A stretch of 16,390 bases of DNA from an uncultured Oscillospiraceae bacterium. GTDB taxonomy: Bacteria > Bacillota > Clostridia > Oscillospirales > Oscillospiraceae. The DNA lies in NCBI GenBank assembly GCA_900752285.1, contig CAADUW010000210.1, forward strand, positions 1 to 16,390, in the 5' to 3' direction. The notes below the pieces were generated by a model. The model saw nothing but the letters and a program-made list of their open reading frames with translations. It made no database searches and was not told the DNA's origin. Shown here in pieces: positions 6,526 through 12,472 of the stretch. How positions within the stretch are numbered: position 1 is the first letter of the stretch; the number at the start of each line of letters is the position of its first letter. A program made the translations under genes and the position numbers.

Positions 6526-6545
6526 ACACCCGAAAGGAGCGCATT

Positions 6546-7316
6546 ATGCCTAATCCTCATACCATTGCAGTTGCCGGTAAGGGCGGTGTGGGTAAAACCA
6601 CCACCTGCGGCATGATTATTGATTACCTCAGCAGACAGCACAAGGGCCCCATTCTCGTGGTGGATGCCGACGCCAACTCCAACCTCAATGAGGTCCTGGG
6701 GGTGGAGGAGTCCGTGACACTGGGACAGATCCGGGAAGAAATGGCCCAGGCCGAGCTGAAGGGAACGATCCCCGGCGGCATGACCAAGGCCGATTATGCC
6801 GAGTTCAAATTCTCCTCCGCACTGGTGGAGGAGGACGACTTTGACATGCTGGTCATGGGCCGTACCCAGGGCAAGGGCTGCTACTGCTATGTCAACGGCG
6901 TGCTGAAGGCCCAGGTGGACAAGTACGCGAAAAACTATTCCTATCTCGTTATGGATAACGAGGCGGGCCTTGAGCATGTGGCCCGGGGCACGCTGCCCCA
7001 TGTGGACACCATGCTGCTGATCTCCGACTGCTCCCGCCGGGGCATTCAGGCAGTGGCGCGGATTGCCGAAATGATCCGGGAAATGAATCTGAATCCCGGC
7101 AGAATGGGGCTTATCGTCAACCGTGCGCCCGGCGGCGTGCTGGACGAGGGCGTGAAGCAGGAGATCGAAAAGCACGGCCTGACTCTCTTCGGGGTGCTGC
7201 CCCAGGACGAGGCGGTCTACCGCTGCGACTGCAATGGCGATCCGTCCTCCAAACTTCCGCAGTCCGACCCCATGAAAACCGCCGTGGACGGCATCATGCG
7301 GCAGCTGGGGCTGTAA
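6546..7316 (+). CDS. cooC: CooC/AcsF-type ATPase, nickel-insertion accessory protein for CODH/ACS
   Basis: 256 aa. It is a MinD/ParA-like P-loop ATPase with the deviant Walker A GKGGVGKTT (11-19), the adjacent DADANSNL (40-47) and a Walker B-like LVMDNEAG (134-141). The Cys-Tyr-Cys at 112-114 matches the CXC motif through which CooC dimers bind nickel. CooC/AcsF proteins couple ATP hydrolysis to maturation of the nickel clusters of CO dehydrogenase or acetyl-CoA synthase. Its place just before acsD, acsCE and acsB supports a role in loading the AcsB A-cluster. The ATG has AAAGGAG 6 nt upstream; the frame is open further upstream but without family similarity. The 102-nt gap to acsD contains a hairpin. 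Confidence 0.92.
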   Translation: MPNPHTIAVAGKGGVGKTTTCGMIIDYLSRQHKGPILVVDADANSNLNEVLGVEESVTLGQIREEMAQAELKGTIPGGMTKADYAEFKFSSALVEEDDFDMLVMGRTQGKGCYCYVNGVLKAQVDKYAKNYSYLVMDNEAGLEHVARGTLPHVDTMLLISDCSRRGIQAVARIAEMIREMNLNPGRMGLIVNRAPGGVLDEGVKQEIEKHGLTLFGVLPQDEAVYRCDCNGDPSSKLPQSDPMKTAVDGIMRQLGL

Positions 7317-7343
7317 ACCCGGCGTTTTTATTCCTGTCATTTC

Positions 7344-7374
7344 CTTTTTCCCGGGCGGCAAAACCGGGAAAAAG
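7344..7374 (+). other. Intercistronic hairpin between cooC and acsD
   Basis: CTTTTTCCCGG (7344-7354) and CCGGGAAAAAG (7364-7374) form a perfect 11-bp stem with a 9-nt loop. No T-tract follows, so it is more likely an RNA-stability or processing element than a full terminator. acsD begins 44 nt further on. Confidence 0.5.
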
Positions 7375-7418
7375 TGAAAGAAATATCCTATACACATCAA
7401 TCTAAGGGGGAAATTAAC

Positions 7419-8360
7419 ATGTCTTTTGTTCCCAAGCAGCAGCCCTACCGTGGCCGGATCAACGCCGTCACGCTGGGTACCGGCGACAAGGCAGTTGTGA
7501 TCGGCGGTCAGAATGTGCTGCCTTTCTACACCTTTGACGCCGAAATGCCGAACGCTCCCAAGATCGGTATTGAAATCTCCGATCTGGCGGGCGAGTGGAC
7601 CGCACCTGCACTGAAGGAGTTCTATGCCGGCTGCACCACCATGGCCGATTACGCAAAAAAGGCCGAGACCATGGAGGGCGCGGACTTCCTGTGCCTGCAC
7701 TTTGAGTCTGCCGACCCCAACGGCGCAAACCGTTCCGTAGAGGACTGCGTTGCCGACGCCAGGGCTGTTGCCGAGGCTGTCTCCATGCCCATTGTGGTCA
7801 TGGGCTGCAAGAACATTGAGAAGGACGGCGAGCTGTTCTCCAAGATCGCCGAAGCCCTGCAGGGCAAGAACATTCTGGTGCTCTCCGCCCGCAGCGAGGA
7901 CTACAAGACCGTGGGCGCTTCCGTCGCTCTGGCTTACGGCCAGAAGGTCGGCGCGGAGACTGCGGACGACATCAACCTCGCCAAGCAGCTGAACATCATG
8001 CTGAAGGGCCTGACCGTGAAGCCCGAGTCCATCGTCATGAACGTTGGTACCGCCGCCGTCGGTTACGGCTTTGAGTACGTGGCCTCCACGCTGGACCGGA
8101 TCCGCCTTGCGGCTCTGGATCAGTCCGATGCCGATCTGCAGATGCCCATCATGAGCCCGGTGTCTCCCGATGCCTGGAGCGTGAAGGAAGCCACCGCCTC
8201 CGAGGATGACGAGCCCGCTTGGGGCAATCAGGAGGAGCGGGGAATCGCGATGGAAATTTCCACCGCCGCCGCCAACCTGACCGGCGGTGCTGACGCGGTC
8301 ATCATGCGGCACCCGGCTGCGGTTGCGACCATTCGGAAGTTCATTTCCGAGCTGGTCTGA
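7419..8360 (+). CDS. acsD: CODH/ACS delta subunit (corrinoid iron-sulfur protein, small subunit)
   Basis: 313 aa, the usual family length. The start is the ATG at 7419, preceded by AAGGGGG 8 nt away; an in-frame ATG 15 codons upstream lacks a comparable site and family similarity. The TIM-barrel protein carries the family segments GGQNVLPFYTFD (28-39), PKIGIEISD (46-54), GTAAVGYGFEY (about 209-219) and WGNQEERGIAMEIST (about 268-282). With AcsC it forms the heterodimer that holds the corrinoid cofactor and passes the methyl group from methyl-H4folate to acetyl-CoA synthase. It ends 20 nt before acsCE, so the two are cotranscribed and likely made in fixed ratio. Confidence 0.95.
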   Translation: MSFVPKQQPYRGRINAVTLGTGDKAVVIGGQNVLPFYTFDAEMPNAPKIGIEISDLAGEWTAPALKEFYAGCTTMADYAKKAETMEGADFLCLHFESADPNGANRSVEDCVADARAVAEAVSMPIVVMGCKNIEKDGELFSKIAEALQGKNILVLSARSEDYKTVGASVALAYGQKVGAETADDINLAKQLNIMLKGLTVKPESIVMNVGTAAVGYGFEYVASTLDRIRLAALDQSDADLQMPIMSPVSPDAWSVKEATASEDDEPAWGNQEERGIAMEISTAAANLTGGADAVIMRHPAAVATIRKFISELV

Positions 8361-8380
8361 TTTGGAAGGAGGAACATACC

Positions 8381-10678
8381 ATGGCTCTGAAGGGTCTTGA
8401 CATTTTTAAGCTGTCTCCCAAGAAAAACTGTAAGGAGTGCGGCAGCCCCACCTGTATGGCCTTCTGTATGAAGGTCGCGCAGGGCGCTGTATCCATCGAC
8501 AAGTGCCCCTACTTCTCTGACGACGCAAAGGCGATGCTGAACGAGCAGACTGCGCCCCCCATGAAGACCATTACCGTGGGCAATGATCTGAAGCTGGGCG
8601 GCGAGACCGTTCTGTTCCGTCACGAGAAGACTCTCGTCAACAAGAACCTGTACGCCGTGTGCGTGTGCACCGACATGTCCGAGGCTGAGGCGGATGCCAA
8701 GCTGGCCGACATGCAGAAGGTGGACTACGAGCGGATCGGCGAGCGGATGTATGTGGAGTTCGTGAACGTCCGCAACCACGGCACCGATGCTGCCGCCTAC
8801 ACTGCCCTGGTGCAGAAGGCTGCCGCTACCGGCCGGGCGCTGATCCTGGACTGCCAGGATGTGGACTGCGCCAAGGCAGCTCTGGAAGTCTGCAAGGCGG
8901 GCAAGCCCATTCTGAACGGCGCTACCCCCGAGAACGTCACCGAGATGAACGCCGTGGCCACCGCCGCCGGCGTAACGCTGGGTGTCCACGCCGACAACAT
9001 TTCCGACCTCTATGACACGGTCAAGAAGCTGGAAGCTGCCGGCAACAAGAATCTGGTGCTGGATGTCACCGGCGCTACCGCCAAGGAGACGCTGGCCAAT
9101 GCCGTCAATGTCCGCCGGACTGCCCTGAAGGCCGGTGACCGGAGCTTCGGTTACCCCTCCATCGTGAACGTGGCAAAGCTCGCGCACGGCGACAGCCGTC
9201 TGCAGACCGCCCTTGCCACCATGTTCACCGAGAAGTACGCTTCCATCATTGTGATGGAGAAGATGAACTACGCACAGGCTCTGCCTCTGTACGGTCTGCG
9301 TCAGAACATTTACACCGATCCCCAGAAGCCCATGAAGGTGGAGTCCAAGATCTACCCCCTGAACGGCGCCGACGAGAACAGCCCCTGCGCCCTGACTGTA
9401 GACTTCGCCCTGACCTACTTCCTGGTTTCCGGCGAACTGGAGCGGAGCAACCAGCCCGTGAACCTGATCATTTCCGACGCTTCCGGCATGTCCGTTCTGA
9501 CTGCCTGGGCTGCCGGCAAGTTCTCCTCCACCTCCATCAAGAAGACCTTTGAGACGCTGGATATTGCCAACAAGATCAAGAACCGCACCCTGATCATCCC
9601 CGGCAAGGTTGCCGTCATGAAGGGCGAGATTCAGGAGAAGCTGCCCGGCTGGAATGTGGTCGTCGGACCGCTGGAGGCCGTTCAGCTGCCCAAGTACATG
9701 AAGGATAAGGAATATGAGGCCGCCGCCAGGGCTGCCGCTGCCGAGGCTGCCGCCAAGGCCGCTTCCGCACCCAAGGAAGAGGTCAAGGAGCTGTCCTTCG
9801 ACGAGCTGCTGGCCACCAAAGTGCCCAAGATCGAGGTCGTGGACATGGGCGTCCATTACGGCGGACACAACCCCGAGTCCCCCACCTTCGTTACCATCGG
9901 CGAACGGATCCACTGCATTTCCCCGGCCATCCGCCGCGCCATGGACGAGCGGGATCCCGCGCCTATCCTGAAGCGTGCCGCCGAGCAGATCGCTGCCGGA
10001 GCCACCTATCTGGACGTGAACATCGGACCTGCCGAGAAGGACGGCCCCGAGCGTATGATGTGGGCGGTCAAGCTCCTGCAGGAGAACTTCGACAATGTGC
10101 CTCTGGCTCTCGACACCGCCAACAAGAAGGCAATCGAAGCCGGTATCAAGGTCTATAACCGTACCAACGGCAAGCCCATCGTGAACTCCGCCGATGCCGG
10201 TTCCCGTATCGGCAACATCGATCTGGCTGCCGCCAACGACGCCATCTGTATTGCTCTGTGCTCCGCCGACGGTATTGCCAAGGACAACGAGGAGCGGATG
10301 ATGCACTGCCGGAACATGCTGGAGCGTGGCCTTTCCCACGGCATGGAGGCTACCGACCTGTGGTTTGACCCCCTGTTCCTGGTGGTCAAGGGCATGCAGG
10401 ATAAGCAGATGGACGTGCTGAACGCCATCAAGATGTTTGCCGACGAGGGCCTGAAGTCCACCGGCGGTCTGTCCAACAACTCCAACGGCGCACCCAAGAA
10501 GGTCCGTCCCATCATGGACTCCGCTCTGGTTGCCATGGCCATGATGCAGGGCCTGACCTCCGCCATTGTGAACCCCTGCGACCTGCGGCTGATGGAGACC
10601 ATCAAGTCCTGCGATATCTTCAAGAACCACATGCTGTACTCCGACAGCTATCTGGGCGACCGCCCCGACCTGCTGTAA
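8381..10678 (+). CDS. acsC-acsE: Fusion of corrinoid iron-sulfur protein large subunit (AcsC) and methyl-H4folate:corrinoid methyltransferase (AcsE)
   Basis: 765 aa in one uninterrupted frame, with AAGGAGG 8 nt before the ATG. Residues 1-445 are AcsC: an N-terminal [4Fe-4S] module with Cys17, Cys20, Cys25 and Cys42, a TIM barrel, and a C-terminal corrinoid-binding region ending GPLEAVQLPKYM. An Ala/Glu/Lys-rich probably helical linker follows (about 446-470). Residues about 503-760 are AcsE: IGERIHCISPAIRRAMDERD, LDVNIGPA, and residues matching the methyl-H4folate site: Asp578 in LALDTAN, Asn602 in VNSAD, Asp663 in FDPL and Asn699 in GLSNNS. AcsE transfers the methyl group of methyl-H4folate to Co(I) in AcsC; fusion would tether donor enzyme and acceptor. 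These are normally separate proteins of about 450 and 260 aa. All recognisable cofactor and substrate residues are kept, so both halves should be active. Confidence 0.95.
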   Translation: MALKGLDIFKLSPKKNCKECGSPTCMAFCMKVAQGAVSIDKCPYFSDDAKAMLNEQTAPPMKTITVGNDLKLGGETVLFRHEKTLVNKNLYAVCVCTDMSEAEADAKLADMQKVDYERIGERMYVEFVNVRNHGTDAAAYTALVQKAAATGRALILDCQDVDCAKAALEVCKAGKPILNGATPENVTEMNAVATAAGVTLGVHADNISDLYDTVKKLEAAGNKNLVLDVTGATAKETLANAVNVRRTALKAGDRSFGYPSIVNVAKLAHGDSRLQTALATMFTEKYASIIVMEKMNYAQALPLYGLRQNIYTDPQKPMKVESKIYPLNGADENSPCALTVDFALTYFLVSGELERSNQPVNLIISDASGMSVLTAWAAGKFSSTSIKKTFETLDIANKIKNRTLIIPGKVAVMKGEIQEKLPGWNVVVGPLEAVQLPKYMKDKEYEAAARAAAAEAAAKAASAPKEEVKELSFDELLATKVPKIEVVDMGVHYGGHNPESPTFVTIGERIHCISPAIRRAMDERDPAPILKRAAEQIAAGATYLDVNIGPAEKDGPERMMWAVKLLQENFDNVPLALDTANKKAIEAGIKVYNRTNGKPIVNSADAGSRIGNIDLAAANDAICIALCSADGIAKDNEERMMHCRNMLERGLSHGMEATDLWFDPLFLVVKGMQDKQMDVLNAIKMFADEGLKSTGGLSNNSNGAPKKVRPIMDSALVAMAMMQGLTSAIVNPCDLRLMETIKSCDIFKNHMLYSDSYLGDRPDLL

Positions 10679-10696
10679 GGGCGCGTACAGCTCTAA

Positions 10697-10855
10697 GGAA
10701 CCTCTGATTCAATCGGTAAGAGCTGGCGGCGGGAATTTTGTCTCAGACGAAAGTTCTGAAAGTGGAGGAATCCTGTATGGATTTCCCACTTTTAGAACTG
10801 CACGGATGGGGCAAAAGGCCCGTCATCCAGCCGAAGACGATGGATTCAGGGTTCC
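10697..10855 (+). repeat. Fold-back repeat element, copy 2, with imperfect terminal inverted repeats
   Basis: Three nested inverted repeats share one centre. The terminal arms GGAACCTCTGATTC (10697-10710) and GATTCAGGGTTCC (10843-10855) pair at 12 positions with one bulge and one mismatch. The next arms are TTTTGTCTCA (10736-10745) and TGGGGCAAAA (10807-10816), with two U-G wobbles. The inner stem is AGTTCTGAAAGTGG (10752-10765) with CCACTTTTAGAACT (10786-10799), with one wobble. The loop contains AGGAATCCTGTATG (10766-10779), identical to copy 1. The wobbles pair as RNA only in the plus-strand transcript. It looks like a MITE/REP-type element or a structured RNA, placed directly after acsCE. 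Confidence 0.7.
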
Positions 10856-10872
10856 CAGTCCCTGCAACTTGT

Positions 10873-10909
10873 AGCCGGGAGGGAAGCTCCCTCCCGGCTC
10901 TCTGCTTTT
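10873..10909 (+). terminator. Terminator-like hairpin after acsCE
   Basis: A perfect 12-bp stem AGCCGGGAGGGA (10873-10884) with TCCCTCCCGGCT (10888-10899) has a 3-nt loop and is followed by CTCTGCTTTT. The T-rich tail begins late, so it may be only partly effective. It would end or reduce cooC-acsD-acsCE transcription before the DUF6056 gene. Confidence 0.6.
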
Positions 10910-11005
10910 CGCGGCACACGCGCTTATGAAGAAATTGCCTGTGGGCGGATGGCATGCCCTGCCGTCGGAATCCCGATTTCCTGAAATCTCCGGAGGAGGT
11001 ACGCC

Positions 11006-12328
11006 ATGAAAATTTCCGAAATTCGCAGAAGCGCCGTGGGCAGGGGCTATGCTGCCGTGCTGGGAGCGGTGTTCGTGCTGATGCTCGGATGCAATCTTCT
11101 GACCGGGTATCTTGCCGATGATTTCCGGTATATGTTCAGCTTTGCGGACTGGAGCCGGATGGAGCGTCTGTCTCAGATCCTCCCCTCCGTGGCAGCCCAT
11201 GCCAAGAGCATGAACGGACGGCTCACTGCCCATACGCTGGTGCAGCTGTCCCTGATGCTCCCCCCGTGGGTCTTTGACGTGGTAAATGCGCTTATGTGCG
11301 TGGGGCTGGTGGGGGCAATCGAGGGGCTGTCCCGGGAAAATCAGACGCCCAGTCCGCTTCTTGCAGCGGCGGTGTTCTGCGCGATCTGGGTTTTCCTGCC
11401 TGCCTTCGGGCAGGTGATGCTCTGGCAGGACGGCGCCATCAATTACCTTTGGAGCGTCTGCTTTGCGCTTCCTCTGCTGTACCTGACGTCACGTGCCTGT
11501 CTGTATGACGCGCTTCCCCGGACGGGCTGGGGAAAGGTCGGAATGCTGGCGCTTTCCTACCTGGTCGGAAGCTATCTGGAATCCACCTCCCTGGCAGTTC
11601 TTGTCTGCATGGCGCTGCTGCTTTTGGTTCGCCGATTCTATCTGAAAAAGCCCGTTTCCCGCTGGTTATTTGCCGCGCTGACGGTTGCCGCGGTCGGCTA
11701 TGCAAGCATTTACCTCGCCCCTGGTCAGTGGCAGAACAAATCCGGCGAGCTGAGCTTGATCTCCCTCATTAACCATGTGGTTGCCGCCGTGGATCGGTAC
11801 CGGCAGTTTGGCGGGCTGGCTGTGGTATTCGTAATTCTTCTGGTGATCTGTCTGACGGAAAAAGCGGATATGCGCCGGATCCTTCTGGCGGGAATTCTGG
11901 TCTGCGGTTCTCTGGCTGCAAACTTCGTGCACGTGGTCGCGGCAAGCTATCCGGAGCGGGGCACCGTTGCGCCGGTTGTTCTGTTGCTGGCGGCAGACGC
12001 GGTTCTGCTGCGGTTGGTACTTGTCAATGTCCGGTTTCGGGTTCTTGCCGTCAGCCTGATGGCGGTCATGGTACTGGCGTCCGTCCCGGCGCTCTTTTCC
12101 GGAACCCGGGAGATCGCTGTCTCCTATTTGCGGGCCCGGGAAAACGAAGCCCATATTCTGCAATGCCGGGAGCAGGGCATTGCGGACATTGAAATCAAGC
12201 AGATCTTTACACCGTCCAAATACAGCCCGATCTACGACCTCAAATATATCGATACGGAAGACGCGGCTTCCTGGCCGAATAATTCCATGGCAAGGTATTA
12301 CGGCGTACATTCCATTCTGGGGAAATAA
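11006..12328 (+). CDS. DUF6056-family polytopic membrane protein (glycosyltransferase-like)
   Basis: 440 aa with roughly ten hydrophobic segments, for example about 15-35, 84-107, 117-138, 147-163, 178-207, 218-238, 269-284, 291-312, 320-340 and 346-362. Features typical of this family are YLADDFRY (35-42) near the end of the first membrane segment, the NGRLTAH motif (70-76), WQDGAINYLW (140-149), YLAPGQWQNK (236-245), YPERG (315-319) and the soluble tail KYSPIYDLKYIDTEDAASWPNN. Early acidic pairs after a first membrane helix recall GT-C glycosyltransferases, so a role in polyprenol-linked sugar transfer is possible but unproven. GGAGG lies before the ATG. It interrupts the acs cluster, shares no evident pathway with it, and uses more mixed codons (TTG, GCG, GAA) than the strongly biased acs genes. 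Confidence 0.75.
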   Translation: MKISEIRRSAVGRGYAAVLGAVFVLMLGCNLLTGYLADDFRYMFSFADWSRMERLSQILPSVAAHAKSMNGRLTAHTLVQLSLMLPPWVFDVVNALMCVGLVGAIEGLSRENQTPSPLLAAAVFCAIWVFLPAFGQVMLWQDGAINYLWSVCFALPLLYLTSRACLYDALPRTGWGKVGMLALSYLVGSYLESTSLAVLVCMALLLLVRRFYLKKPVSRWLFAALTVAAVGYASIYLAPGQWQNKSGELSLISLINHVVAAVDRYRQFGGLAVVFVILLVICLTEKADMRRILLAGILVCGSLAANFVHVVAASYPERGTVAPVVLLLAADAVLLRLVLVNVRFRVLAVSLMAVMVLASVPALFSGTREIAVSYLRARENEAHILQCREQGIADIEIKQIFTPSKYSPIYDLKYIDTEDAASWPNNSMARYYGVHSILGK

Positions 12329-12420
12329 GGAAGCTATGAAGAAAGCGGCAAGCGCCGACAGCAAAAGATCCGCGTCTTACCCGCAGTCGATTTGTTCAGA
12401 GTTTCCATAACATTGCAAAG

Positions 12421-12449
12421 TTGTATATACAGCCCTCAGGCTCTATATA
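12421..12449 (+). promoter_or_regulatory. Candidate promoter of acsB
   Basis: TTGTAT (12421-12426), a 17-nt spacer and TATATA (12444-12449), 24 nt before the start codon. The region is AT-rich in a GC-rich neighbourhood. The short distance gives a leader of only about 17 nt containing the GGAGG site. Confidence 0.5.
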
Positions 12450-12472
12450 AACGTATTTAAGGAGGAAATTTT

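Larger units (their letters stand above)
5703..6545. other. Long divergent intergenic region between hup and cooC
   Basis: 843 bp separate two divergently transcribed operons. Neither strand has a reading frame with a credible protein sequence and ribosome binding site. Contents, listed separately: a DnaA-box-like cluster, three ATTTCCGTAA motifs, a GTTAC/GTAAC palindrome, GC-rich hairpins, the cooC promoter candidate and a structured leader. A further GC-rich stem, GCCGCC/GGCGGC with flanking CCCG/GGGC, lies near 5957-5985. Base composition alternates sharply between GC-rich (5870-6000, 6280-6330, 6400-6530) and AT-rich (6060-6260, 6340-6400) blocks. Confidence 0.7.

Noticed and set aside
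6459..10630. Very long minus-strand open frames opposite cooC, acsD and acsCE (617 and 800 codons)
   Set aside because: They mirror genes with strong GC-ending codon bias, have Gly/His/Val-rich translations without domains, lack ribosome binding sites, and the opposite strand encodes clear enzymes.
10690..10740. tRNA-like TTCAATC segment after acsCE
   Set aside because: No cloverleaf or acceptor pairing; the sequence is explained as an arm of the fold-back element.
12336..12410. 24-codon open frame between the DUF6056 gene and acsB with AAGGA just upstream
   Set aside because: Too short and without recognisable features. The ribosome-site match may be chance and the codon pattern is not distinctive. 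Ribosome profiling would be needed.
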